Of a DNA stretch of 64,000 nucleotides, positions 49,231-60,537 are shown one piece after another. A program made the translations under genes and the position numbers. The stretch covers positions 35,940,431 through 36,004,430 of the forward strand of contig NC_082696.1 in the NCBI RefSeq assembly GCF_949987515.2, in the 5' to 3' direction. The DNA comes from Delphinus delphis (Eukaryota; Chordata; Mammalia; Artiodactyla; Delphinidae). The notes beneath the pieces were generated by a model. It was not told where the DNA came from and did not search any database. It saw nothing but the letters and a program-made list of their open reading frames with translations. Position 1 is the first letter of the stretch. Every line of letters begins with the position of its first letter.

Positions 49231-50113
49231 CTAGAGAAGTTCCTTTAGCAGTTGCTGTAAAGCTGGTTTGGTGGTGCTGAACTCTCTCAGCTTTTGCTTG
49301 CCTGTAAAGGTTTTAATTTCTCCATCAAATCTGAATGAGATCCTTGCTGGGTAGAGTAATCTTGGTTGCAGGTTTTTCTCCTTCATCACTTTAAATATGT
49401 CCTGCCAGTCCCTTCTGGCTTGCAGAGTTTCTGCTGAAAGATCAGCTGTTAACCTTATGGGGATTCCCTTGTGTGTTATTTGTTGCTGCTTTTAATATGT
49501 TTTCTTTGTATTTAATTTTTGACAGTTTGATTAATATGTGTCTTGGCATATTTCTCCTTAGATTTATCCTGTATGGGACTCTCTGTGCTTCCTGGACTTG
49601 ATTAACTATTTCCTTTCCCATATTAGGGAAGTTTTCAACTATAATCTCTTCAAATATTTTCTCAGTCCCTTTCTTTTTCTCTTCTTCTTCTGGAACCCCT
49701 ATAATTCGAATGTTGTTGTGTTTAATGTTGTCCCAGAGGTCTCTGAGACTGTCCTCAGTTCTTTTCATTCTTTTTTCTTTATTCTGCTCTGCAGTAGTTA
49801 TTTCCACTATTTTATCTTCCAGGTCACTTATCCATTCTTGTGCTTCAGTTATTCTGCTACTGATCCCATCTAGAGTATTTTTAATTTCATTTATAGTGTT
49901 GTTCATCATTGTTTGTTTCATCTTTAGTTCTTCTAGGTCCTTGTTAAATGTTTCTTGCATTTTGTCTATTCTATTTCCAAGATTTTGGATCATCTTTACT
50001 ATCATTATTCTGAATTGTTTTTCAGGTAGACTGCCTATTTCCTCTTCATTTGTTAGGTCTGGTGGGTTTTTATCTTGTTCCTTCATCTGCTGTGTGTTTT
50101 TCTGTCTTCTCAT
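49231..50113 (-). pseudogene. L1 ORF1 (RNA-binding chaperone), one frameshift
   Basis: ORF1p trimerises through a coiled coil and coats L1 RNA. From the start at 50113 the reading is open for 223 codons. There is a charged N-terminus, then heptad-rich coiled coil (about residues 40-125, rich in Lys/Glu/Ile/Leu), then the RRM-like part beginning NIRIIGVPE and continuing through NFPNMGKEI and PRHILIKLSKIKYKENILKAA. A run of four C (plus-strand G 49459-49462) shifts the frame just after GNP and ends it at 49442. The rest of the C-terminal domain is readable in the next frame to a stop at 49231-49233. Only one frame break is visible, so damage is slight. Confidence 0.92.
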
Positions 50114-52173
50114 TTTGCTTATCTTACTGTGTTTGGGGTCTCCTTTTCACAGGCTGCAGGTTCGTAGTTCCTGTTGTGTTTGGTGTCTGTCCCCAGTGGC
50201 TAAGTTTGGTTCAGTGGGTTGTGTAGGCTTCCTGGTGGAGGGGACTAGTGCCTGTGTTCTGGTGGATGAGGCTGGATCTTGTCTTTCTGGTGGGCAGTTC
50301 CACGTCTGGTGGTGTGTTTTGGGGTGTCTGTGGACTTATTATGATTTTAGGCAGCCTCTCTGCTAATGGGTGGGGTTGTGTTCCTGTCTTGCTAGTTGTT
50401 TGGCATAGGATGTCCAGCACTGTAGCTTGCTGGTCGTTGAGTGAAGCTGGGTGCTGGTGTTGAGATGGAGATCTCTGGGAGATTTTCGCCGTTTGATATT
50501 ATGTGGAGCTGGGAGGTCTCTTGTGGACCAGTGTCCTGAACTTGGCTCTCCCACCTCAGAGGCACAGCACTGACTCCTGGCTGCAGCACTAAGAGCCTTT
50601 CATCCACACGGCTCAGAATAAAAGGGAGAAAAAGTAGAAAGAAAGAATTAGTAAAAGTAGAAAGAAAGAAAGAAAGGAAGGAGGGAGGGAGGGAGGAAGG
50701 AAGGAAGGAAGGAGGGAAGGAAGGGAAAAAAGAAAGAAAGAAGATAAAGTAAAATAAAATAAAGTAAGATAAAATATAATAAAGTTATTAAAATAAAAAA
50801 ATAATTATTAAGAAAAAAATTAAAAAAAAAAAAAACGGACGGATAGAACCCTAGGGCAAATGGTGGAAGCAAAGCTATAAAGACAAAATCTCACACAGAA
50901 GCATACACATACACACTCACAAAAAGAGGAAAACGGGAAAAAATCATAAATCTTGCTGTCAAAGTCCACCTCCTTAAATTGGGATGATTCGTTGTCTATT
51001 CATGTATTCCACAGGTGCAGGGTATATCAAGTTGATTGTGGAGCTTTAATCAGCTGCTTCTGAGGCTGCTGGGAGAGATTTCCCTTTCTTCTCTTTGTTC
51101 TCAGAGCTCCCAGGGGCTCAGCTTTAGATTTGGCCCCGCCTCTGCGTGTAGGTCACCAGAGGGCGTCTGTTCTTCGCTCAGACAGGACGGGGTTAAAGGA
51201 GCTGCTGATTCGGGGGCTCTGGCTCACTGAAGCCGGAGGGGGCGGGGCACGGAGTGCGGGGCGGGCCTACGGCGGCAGAGGCCGGCGTGACGTTGCAGCA
51301 GCCTGAGGCGCGCCGTGCATTCTCCCGGGGGAGTTGTCCCTGGATCCTGGGACCCTGGCAGTGGCGGGCTGCACAGGCTCCCCGGAAGCAGGGTGTGGAG
51401 AGTGACCTGTGCTCGCACACAGGCTTCTTGGTGGCGGCAGCAGCAGCCTTCGCGTCTCATGCCCGTCTCTGGGGTCCGCGCTTTTAGCCGCGGCTCGCGC
51501 CCGTCTCTGGAGCTCCTTTAAGCAGCGCTCTTAATCCCCTCTCCACGTGCACCAGGAAACAAAGAGGGAAGAAAAAGTCTCTTGCCTCTTCGGCAGGTCC
51601 AGACTTTTCCCCGGACTCCCTCCCGGCTGGCCGTGGCGCACTAACCCCCTGCAGGCTGTGTTCACGCCGCCAACCCCAGTCCTCTCCCTGCGCTCCCACC
51701 GAAGCCCGAGCCTCAGCTCCGAGCCCTGCCCGCCCCGGCGGGTGAGCAGACAAGCCTCTTGTGCTGGTGAGTGCCGGTCGGCCCTGATTCTCTGTGCGGG
51801 AATCTCTCCGCTTTGCCCCCGCACCCCTGTTGCTGTGCTGTCCTCTGTGGCTCCGAAGCTTTCCCCCTCAGCCACCTGCATTCTCCGCCCGCGAAGGGGC
51901 TTCCTAGTGTGTGGACACCTTTCCTCCTTCACAGCTCCCTCCCACTGGTGCAGGTCCCGTCCCTATCCTTTTGTCTCTGTTTTTTCTTTTTTCTTTTGCC
52001 CTACCCAGGTACGTGGGGGAGTTTCTTGCCTTTTGGGAGGTCTGAGGTCTTCTGCCAGCGTTCAGTAGGTGTTCTGTAGGAGTTGTTCCACGTGTAGATG
52101 TATTTCTGGTGTATCTGTGGGGAGGAAGGTGATCTCAGTGTTCTACTCTTCCTCCATCTTCCCAGAAGCCCTC
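50114..52173 (-). promoter_or_regulatory. L1 5' UTR with internal promoter
   Basis: About 2.06 kb of 5' UTR, long for an L1. It includes a CpG-rich block (about 51130-51900) with GC boxes around 51238-51270. Position +14 to +20 from the 5' end holds AAGATGG (plus-strand 52154-52160), the core of a YY1 site; human L1 uses a YY1 site at about +13 to +21 to set the start. Open frames on both strands here (for example 51547-52068 plus) reflect GC richness, not genes. The CpG content must not be taken for a host gene promoter. Confidence 0.8.
50646..50835. repeat. Polypurine and A-rich microsatellite inside the L1 5' UTR
   Basis: Units of GAAA, GGAA and GGGA form an almost unbroken purine strand (about 50660-50745). 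A/T-rich units such as TAAAA and then an A run follow, to 50835. It lies within the retrotransposon 5' UTR. Confidence 0.85.
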
Positions 52174-54140
52174 GAGTATTGCTATCTTAATAGTATTAAG
52201 TCTTCCAGTTCATGAACATGCAATATCTTTCTATTTATTTAGAAATAGAAAGATTTTTTCTTTAATTTTTTTCAATGATGTTTTGTTGTTTTTCAATGTG
52301 TATGTCTTACACTTCTTTTGTTAAATTTATTCCTTAAGTATTTTATTCTTTCTGACACCTTTATACATGAAATTGTTCTCTTAATTTTATTTTCAGATTG
52401 TTTATTGAAAGTGTATAGAAATTTCTATATATACTATATTGCATGTAACCTGCAATTACATATAATTTTACTTCCTCCTTTTCAATCTCAATGCATCATA
52501 TTTCTTTTTCTTGTCTGATTGCCCTGGTTGGAATCTCCAATACAATGTCAGATACAAGGGGCAAAAGTGGATATCTTGACTTAAGGGGAAAAGCTTTCAA
52601 TCTTTTACCATTAAATATGAGATTAATTGTGGGTTTTTCATAGATGTCCTTTATCAGGTTGAGGAAATTCCTTTCTATTAGATTGTTGTTGTTGTTGCTT
52701 TTTAAATCATAAAAAGATACTGGATTTTGTCAAATGTTTTTCTGTGTCTATTGAGTGATCATGTTTATTTTTTTAAAATTTTGTCCGTTATTCTACTAAT
52801 ACAGTGTATTACGTTGATTTGCTTTGATATATTGAACTAATTTCACATTCCTCAGATAAATCCCACTTGGTCATGGTGTATGACCATTTTTATATGTTGA
52901 TTTCAGTTTGCTAATATTTTGTTGAGAATTTTTGCATCTATATTTGTGAATGAAATATTGGTCTATAGTTTTCTTTTCTTGTAATATCTTTGTCTGCTTT
53001 TAGAATAATTTGGGAAATCCCTTCTTTCTGTTTTTTGGAAGCATTTGTGAAGGATTCATGTTAATTCTCTTCTTTAAACATTTGATAGAATTCACCAGTG
53101 AAGCCATTTGTTTCTGGGCTTCTCTTTGTGGGAAGTTTCTTGATTATTAATTCAATTTCTTCTTTGTTATAAGCCTGTTCAGATTTTCTATTTCTTCTTG
53201 ACTCAGTTTAGTTTGACTGTGTCTTTTTAGTAGATCGTCCGTTTCACCTAGTTATTAATTTGTTGGCATGTAATTGTTCATGGTGTTTCCTTATAATCCT
53301 TTTTATTTCTGTAAGACTAAATAATATCCCCTTTTTCATTCTTGATTCAGTAATTTGAGTCTCTTCTCTTTTTTCTTGGTCACTTTACCTAAAGTTTTGT
53401 CGATTTTCTTGATCTTTTGAAAGAACCAACTTTTGGCTCTATTGATTTTCTCTATTTTTCAATTCTCTATTTTATTCATTTCCATGCTAATATTTATTAT
53501 TTCTTTCATTTTTCTCACTCTGGGTTTAACTTACTTTTTCTTTTCTGGTTTCTTAAGGTAGAAATTGTAGGATATTTATTTGAGATTTTTCTTTTTTTAA
53601 TGTAAGCATTTACTGTTATAAGTTTTATTCTGAGCACTGCTTTCTTTGCATCTCATACATTTCGGTATGTTGTGTTTTGTGTGTGTGTGTGTGTGTGTGT
53701 GTTTTATGTTTCATCTCAAAATGTTTTCTAATTTCCTTTATGATTTTTTCTTTGACTCTGGTTGTGGTGTGACAAAAGGAAATTCATTTCTAATTTACTT
53801 CTGTTGTGGCCATACATTGTGTTGATTTCAATCCTTTTATATTTATTGAGACTTGTTTTATGGCTTTATGGTCTATCCTGGAGAATGTTCCATCTGCACT
53901 TGAGAAGAATGGACATTCTGCTATTGCTGGATGACGTGTTCTATAGATACGTTAGGTCGAGTTGGTCTATAGTGTTGTTCAAGCCTTCTGTTTCCTTGCT
54001 AATCTGTCTAGTTGTTCTATCCATGTTTGAAAATGGAGTATTGAAGTCTTCAACTATTATTGTTGAATTTCTCTTTTCAGTTCTGGCAGTTTTTCTGATG
54101 TATTTTGGGGCTCTGTTGTTAGGGGCATATAATTATATAT
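52174..54140 (-). pseudogene. Host old L1M, segment 3 (ORF2 to endonuclease region)
   Basis: After the second duplication copy the old L1 resumes: 'agtattaagtcttccagttc', 'cccacttggtcatggtgtat', 'aagccatttgtttctgggct', 'ttgaagtcttcaactattat' and 'gttgttaggggcatataat'. These are the antisense of ORF2 from the reverse transcriptase back to the endonuclease (the AxN-Ile-Tyr-Ala-Pro-like region). It is heavily mutated with no long frame, and ends near 54140, so the old copy was 5'-truncated there. Confidence 0.88.
53679..53702. repeat. GT dinucleotide microsatellite
   Basis: About 12 GT units within the old L1 ORF2 relic. Confidence 0.9.
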
Positions 54141-54220
54141 GATTCAGATTAGGAATGTGTCAAATTGTGCCAGATGAAACAATTGTATATGGACTCATAT
54201 AGTTTCAGAGCTGGAGCCCA
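54141..54220. other. Flank of the L1 nest
   Basis: Short single-copy stretch with nothing recognised. Confidence 0.3.
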
Positions 54221-54221
54221 C

Positions 54222-54375
54222 CTTGGTCCTTATCTAGAACTCTTACAGATGAGAAAAAACTGAGATACACAAAAATAAAATGAACTTCCAAAGTAATACA
54301 GATACTAGTTATTCCTGGAGGCAGGGTTAGAATTAAGGTCTCCTGACTCACAGACGCTCATCTCTACTAACGCCC
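54222..54375 (-). repeat. Worn MIR (antisense)
   Basis: 'cttacagatgagaaaaaact', 'ggagg cagggttagaatta' and 'ctcctgactcacag' follow antisense MIR order. Confidence 0.6.
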
Positions 54376-55499
54376 AATAGCAGCCCGAGCTTTTTTTGAA
54401 ATGGTATACATATATTACCTTATTACTAACCCTAGAAAATAGTCTTTTTCAGTGTAAAGAGACAGATGAAAAGCTATTTGTCCAGTTTTCCTCAAATGGA
54501 GAATTTTATATAGTCAATATTAAAAAATCTTAAAGAGAAACTACATGGGGAAGGAATGTGGCTAAATGATGATAATGGATTTTATGTTCCTAATGGAAAA
54601 TCTGAATTTTTAAAACATTAGATGAAAGACAAAATTCAGACTAACCTATGTCAAAATAATAGAATGTAATGGAAAAGTAATCAAGGTATTAACTAGCTCT
54701 TGCAAACCAGCCATGTTATGTCGAGAAAGATATTAACCTAAAAGAAATTTCAATTATTGTCACCTGTTGATCTGAGTTAATGGTTTGTTCTTTGGTTGCT
54801 TGTTTGTTTTCAGCAGAACTTAGATCACTGGACTAGCAAAAGCCAATTAACTCAAATTGGAAATGAACTTTCCTACTAGGAAAGAAAAAAGACAAAAATA
54901 AAGAAAACATGTAATAATAAGTTTTGAAGTAGCATTAACTTTGATTTATTTCCCAAGATAACTGTGAATATTTCTTTTAAAATTAATTTTGTTTTCAATA
55001 ATCTATGATTTCAATTAAATGCATTAAAATTTGTAGTGATTTAAATCTCAAATACCTTTTCCTACCCGTTTCCCTGTTTTTTTCAGAGACACTTAAGTAT
55101 AGTTATTGGCCTCGTGTAGCTGAAGGTGTGTCTTTTTCTATTCTGTAAGTTAAATAGCTTCTTTCCCTAGAGGTGTAGATTTAAACTAAACTCAGTGACA
55201 CGTTTCATGTATGGCTCACAGTTGTATTTATCTTCTCTAATTATATTTTTTATACTCTTTTTTTTTTTTTTTAGTCTTAAGCACATAATTCAGATTTGAG
55301 TTTTTCAAAGTTCACCAATATCTTTACATTCCCTTGCTTTTGTGAACTAGCACTTTTTTGCCCAAGTGACTTGACATACCATCATTCTTCCAGTGATCAT
55401 TTGTAAGAACCTGAGTGGACAACAAGAAAGCCCAGTAAACTTAGGACTTTGGGGGAAATTTGGCTAAGATTGAAGGTGTATAAATAAGGGATTACCCTT
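54376..55499. other. AT-rich single-copy DNA
   Basis: No gene or clear repeat is seen. A T tract lies at about 55258-55274. Confidence 0.4.
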
Positions 55500-56225
55500 C
55501 GTTTGTTTAACAAATATTAAAAGGACTCCTACTATGTTGTCAGGCACCATTCAACAGTTAACAAAACTGACAAAGTTTCTGGCCTTGTGGAGCTTATATT
55601 CTAGTTATGGGGAAAAGATAGTAAAGAAATAAGCAAATAAATATGTGTCTGGTGTTAATAAGTTCTAGAAAGAAAAATAAAGCAGGTCAGGGGAATAATA
55701 TTTAAACAGAATGTATGTTTAAGGAAGGCCTTTCCGATTAGAAGTCATTGATCTGAAATCTGAATAAAGTGAGAATTGAGCTAAATGGCTATCTTGAGGT
55801 GAAAAAGCAAGCCTTTGAGGTAAGAGTTTGCTGGGTAAATTCAGAGAGCAACAAGGAGGCCAGTGTGGTTGGAGATGGAAGAGGTGAACCAGCAGGTGAA
55901 AGCAGAGAGGTAACAGAACCAGGTCATTTTGCGCCTTGCTGCATATGGTAAGAACTCCTAGTTTTCTTTGAGTTGGGTGGGAGTCTTGAAGGTTTTGAGC
56001 AGAGCAGTGACAAGATCCAACTTAGGCTTTAAAAGGATCACTCTGGCTTTTGTGGGGAAAATGCAATGTAGGGGGACAGGCGTAGAAAGAGAGAGACAAA
56101 TGGGGAAACTATTTGATATTCCAGGCAAGAGATGGTGCTGATTTGGACCATGATGGTAAAAGGGAAAGTTCTAGCAGGGAAATGCTAAGTACTGTTAGTT
56201 TGGGTTGGTGAGAGGGAAATGGAGG
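55500..56225 (+). repeat. Ancient interspersed repeat, unassigned (longer copy)
   Basis: 'gactcctactatgttgtcagg', 'aacaaaactgacaaagtttc', 'tgtggagcttatattctag', 'aggcctttccgattagaag', 'caacaaggaggccagtgtgg', 'aggttttgagcagagcagtg' and 'aaaaggatcactctggctt' occur in order. It is the same family as 6795-7555. The 60-codon frame at 55769-55951 lies within it. Confidence 0.55.
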
Positions 56226-58158
56226 TATACAGCAGCTAAGTGACTTTTCTTACTTCTTTAAGTTTTGATTGTTTATAGAAGTTACAGGAACAATGTAAAG
56301 ATTTATACTAAAATGAACACTTGACTATTCATTACCTAGAGTAAGAAATAAAAATATTGCCAGTACCTTGAAAGCCTTTGTCATCCCCTTCCCAATCATA
56401 TCTTTTTCCTGCCTCCCAGAGCTAACCATCATCCTGCCTTGTTTTGATCATTCTCTTATACTTTTCTATAGATTTACCAGTGATATATGTATCCCTACAC
56501 AATATATTGCTTTGATTTGGAAAACTCTGTGGCAAGCACAAACCTAGCTGTGTAGGGAAAGGATAATACTGCCACTGTGAGATAGAGGCTTCTGGGAGAA
56601 GATGAGTGACCAGGACTGTATGGTCACAATCTGGCTTCAGCTTTTCTGAAAGTTTGCAAGACCCCTCACCTCGAGAAATCTTTGGGCAAGGTCTTGAGTA
56701 ACTATAGGGAAGCACTGGGCTGGCATACTGGAGTTGGGCCAGCAACCAGGACTGTGTTGGGGCCTGGGTTCTAAATGTCCAGCAGGAAAATGATAGTGAA
56801 GTGAGTTGTTCTTTATTTTCTGCCTCTCAGCTAATCACTGCTACTAAGCCTCTAAGCTTACCTCCAGCCCTTAGGAGCAGGTCAAAGCAGAACACTTCTG
56901 TGGAGTGAACTGAGTGTCTTCAGCTGATCTAGGCTGCAGGGCATGGAGTGGAGTGGGGTAACTTACTCAGCATGTAGTCAGGAGAAGCCAAGTATAGATA
57001 ATAGTTTCTTCTGGCTCATGCAGACATTTTCAACTCATGATGAAAAGAAGATATGATTGCCCAGTCTTCAACGTGGGCCTGTATCTTGAGTCACATTGTT
57101 CCAGTCTTAGCTAATTGCTCTCTCCTTCCTGTATAACTATCATCCTGGGATCTCCCTTCACTAACCTTCTTGAGATTCCTTCAGTTTTATCCTGCTCCCT
57201 GCATCCTATGTTTTTTGAGGTTTGAGCTTAACTCTATTATTGTTATATTCTTTTATAATCATTTAGGTTAACCAACATACCATTTTCTGATGCTCTTTAT
57301 TTCTTCTTATATCTTTATTTTTCCATCTGGGATCATTTTCCTTTTGCCTGAGAATAGCCTTCAGAATTCCTTTGATGCATGTCTGTGAGTGGTGAGCTCT
57401 TTTGGAGTTCTTCTTCCTATTTAAAAAATGTCTTTATCTTCTGCATTGAGAATCAGCAGCATTTAAAAAAAAATTTCCATGTGAATATTTATTGACCTTC
57501 ACCTGACTTTCTTTTTTTCAGTGTTATTTGTTTGGACCTATTTGGCCCTGCATGACTGGCTCTTTTGTGCCACATTCAGCCATCTGGCTCTACTGAAATG
57601 GGAACTTCAGCATCTTTTCATCATTCCCACCCTCATTCTCTCTGTTCCATATGGAGGATTTACCTCCTGATCTTCTAGACTTTCTTGTCCTCTCTTCCTC
57701 TTACCTTTTGACCTCACTTCACATTCTTCTCTTATTGGTCTTGCCCTATTCCTTCAGACCAGGCTTGGCACAGTTTTTTGGCTAGGCTCTTGACTCCCTC
57801 CTTGACTGTCATCCAAGTTCTCTTCCAGTTCTGCTGTATCTAGCCACTGGATAAATCTCTCTCCAAGTTAGGATTGGATCCTGGAAGCACTGACTTCAGT
57901 ACAATTTTTATGGGTATAACTTTTGGTGGGTTAGTTCAAACAATTCAGATTCTGGTTGATGACACAGTTAATTAAAAAAGGGACAGAGAGGATCTTGGGG
58001 TGGAAGGGAGAAGTTGCTTCACAATTTATCAGGGTAGAAATTTAAACATTACTTAGAACAAACCAAATGAAACTCCCAACATATGCATACAAAACATTGT
58101 TTAAGTAGGTATAAATTTTATCTGAAATATTTAAGCTGTTTTCCTGTATTAGGGATTT
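56226..58158. other. Mostly single-copy DNA with possible old L1 pieces
   Basis: Positions 56240-56520 and 57225-57450 ('catctgggatcattttcctt', 'ttgatgcatgtctgtgagtg') weakly resemble antisense old L1. The 107-codon minus frame at 56422-56745 has no domain. No gene is recognised. Confidence 0.35.
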
Positions 58159-58167
58159 AGGGCAAAG

Positions 58168-58523
58168 AATTTCTTTTTAATACATTTATTTATTTATTTT
58201 TGGCTGCGTTGGTCTTCGTTGCTGCGCACGGGCTTTCTCTAGTTGCTATGAGCAGTGGCTACTCTTCCTTGCGGTGCACAGGCTTCTCATTGCGGTGGCT
58301 TACTCTTGTTGTGAAGCATGGACTCTAGAGGTGCCGGCTTCAGTAGTTGTGGCACCCGGGCTCAATAGTTGTGGCTCACAGGCTCTAGAGCTCAGGCTCA
58401 GTAGTTGTGACGCACGGTCTTAGTTGCTCTGCGGCATGTGGGATCTTCCCGGACCAGGGCTTGAACCCGTGTCCCCTGCATTGGCAGGCGGATTCTTAAC
58501 TATTGTGCCACGAGGAGAGTCCC
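58168..58523 (-). mobile_element. Older, longer tRNA-derived SINE (CHR-L-like, minus strand)
   Basis: The A-rich tail (atttatttatttatt on the plus strand) is followed by 'ggctgcgttggtcttcgttg', 'ggctttctctagttgctatg', 'ggatcttcccggaccagggc' and 'ttgaacccgtgtcccctgca', ending in the reversed tRNA-like head near 58520. A 9-bp target-site duplication (agggcaaag) lies at 58159-58167 and 58524-58532. It is the same long subfamily as 18043-18367, more diverged than the short copies. Confidence 0.92.
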
Positions 58524-58532
58524 AGGGCAAAG

Positions 58533-60535
58533 TTTTATGATTTTTAAGTCTCACTATTAAGAAGTAAAAAACTTTTTCTTAGAATAATTAGATATGATTA
58601 TGCCTTGCAAATTTATTGAATCATTGGAATTAGAAGGTGAGTTGGGAAAAATGTATCATCAAATAATTTTCAAATTATTACAAATGAATTAAAACTTGAT
58701 CTAAAATATATATTGTTCAGAGTATGCTACAATGATCTATCTTATAGTAGATATATTGGACTGATAGTATGCTTTCAAATAAAAGTCAGTTTCTTTCTGA
58801 GAAAAGCGTTCTACCAAGAAAGTAACTTTTATAGCAGGTGTGAAAAAAGAAGTTGCAACTCAGTTTGTGACTCTGATTTTCTGTGTGTTTGAAGGAATTA
58901 CTTTATTGGCCTGGATCTCACTTTCCTCAGCTATAATATGGGGAGACTAATTGTTGCAAAGTGTTATGAGAACCTTCAATGGAAGATAACTATCAAAGTG
59001 CAAAGAATAACCAGACATTTTACTACATTTGTATTCATCTGATTTTGAAATTTGTGCTCTTTTTTCCAATTTCATAGAGGAAACACCATCTGCATATTTC
59101 ATCCTGTTGTGATGAATTATAAGAAGGGATATGGAAGTCAGCTCTGAATTTCCTTTTCTTTTGGTGTGTATAAACCAGTCTTTAATGTTATTACCCTGTT
59201 GTTTTTGTGGTTTCCTTTCCTCTACGTCAACTGCATTCGTGTGAAGGGCTTTCTCCAAGATTAAACATTTGCCTCATTGGCAGCTTTTCTGAATTTTCAT
59301 CTGCCAAACTCTTCGCATGCAGACTACATAAAGCCAATTTTTTTTTTTTTTCAACTGAAAACATGACGATGTCCTGACACCTCATCACTGTCAGGACCTT
59401 GACAGGGAAATCAGGCAACTGTTATAATGCAGTGTTGAATATGAAGATAAAATTGTGATGTGGGAGGGAGATCAAGAGTACTGAAGGGAAGTTCTTTCTA
59501 TTAATATTAAAGAGAAATCCTTTTTATCCGGTGGTCTGATTGGACAGAAAAATGGTGTCAGTGATCATAAGACAGAGATGCAAAAGTCAGGCAAGCTGAG
59601 AATAGTGGGTGTGTCTGGGGTATTCCTCTAGTCAAGAAAGCCACTGCACTTTTGGAAACTGGAGATGGTCTCTGAATTTGTGAGGTTACTGCAGCAGCTG
59701 GGAAGCTGAGTCTGTGGGCTCAGAGGTATGTGCAGAATGTGTTTGATCAGTTTCCCCACTTGGGGTTGAAGAAGGGGGCATAAAAACGATATGATCGAAA
59801 TAGGGTGAAAAGACGAGTCGAGTTCTGGGGAATAAATCTCAGCTTGAATTTAGATTCTAGACAATTTCCCTGTTGAAACCTGTTGCTGCAGAAAAAGTTT
59901 GATTTTTTGAAATTTCAATATGTGAAAAGCACACAGGATGTTTTAGTGGCTCCATAAGCACTTGCAAGTCTCCTATTCTTTCCCTCCCTGCAACAGCTCC
60001 TGGAGTCTGACACCAGCTCTGCCCTTTGGGGAGTATAACATGGAAATAAGCATGATAACGGTCTTCATGACTTTATTGTATCCTTGACAACCAAGAGATG
60101 TTAGTCAAAAATGGCTTTGAGAAAGCAAGGATTGGAAACCTCAGGTTTTCTTTTGAAAGAAACTTTGGTAGTAGCCTATTTATAAATTTTATTGCTTTTA
60201 TCCCGCCTTTCCTCATGAGTTCAAGGAATCCACGGACATTTTCTCCTGCCACATACCCAGGCAGTCACATAGCCTAATGCCAAGAGTATCCTCATGGATG
60301 TAGATCTTTATTCCGTGGGTGAACCACCAGCCCAAGGTTGCCTGGGATGTTGGCGGAGAGGCTGGGACCAAGCCACAGCCCGGTTCTCAAATTCTGTACA
60401 AATAACTGTCTGCAGCTCCCCTAAAACGTATGGACAGCTGATGCAAGGTATTCTTGTGGGAAAAAAACAAAAGGGCGGTGGTACGGCCAGGTACTTTTAT
60501 TTGTGCCAAGAGTGCTCAAGTGGAGAGGTTATTTT
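58533..60535. other. Mostly single-copy DNA; no gene recognised
   Basis: Positions 58895-58985 ('cctcagctataatatgggga', then 'gttatgagaaccttc') look like a worn sense MIR. The 103-codon minus frame at 58947-59258 overlaps it. Nothing else is supported. Confidence 0.4.
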
Positions 60536-60537
60536 GT

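Larger units (their letters stand above)
44926..52173 (-). mobile_element. Full-length cetacean L1 retrotransposon, about 7.25 kb, inactivated
   Basis: The minus strand reads 5' UTR (52173 to about 50114), ORF1 (50113-49231), ORF2 (49172-45362), 3' UTR and A tail (at 44926). A 13-bp target-site duplication (gagtattgctatc, 44913-44925 and 52174-52186) and the resumption of the older L1 on both sides prove a single insertion event. The 5' end begins GAGGGCTTCTGGGAAGATGG, typical of complete L1s in this clade, so there is no 5' truncation. Both ORFs are damaged by a few stops and frameshifts, so autonomous mobility is unlikely as assembled. The extra stretch between two A tracts at the 3' end suggests a 3' transduction. 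Confidence 0.95.

Noticed and set aside
49710..50366. 218-codon plus-strand hydrophobic frame
   Set aside because: Antisense shadow of L1 ORF1 (Lys/Glu-rich sense codons read as Leu/Phe/Ser).
51547..52068. 173-codon plus-strand frame near a CpG-rich block
   Set aside because: Lies entirely within the L1 5' UTR, antisense to the element.
53679..53702. GT repeat as a possible functional Z-DNA element
   Set aside because: Short, inside a dead L1, no promoter context.
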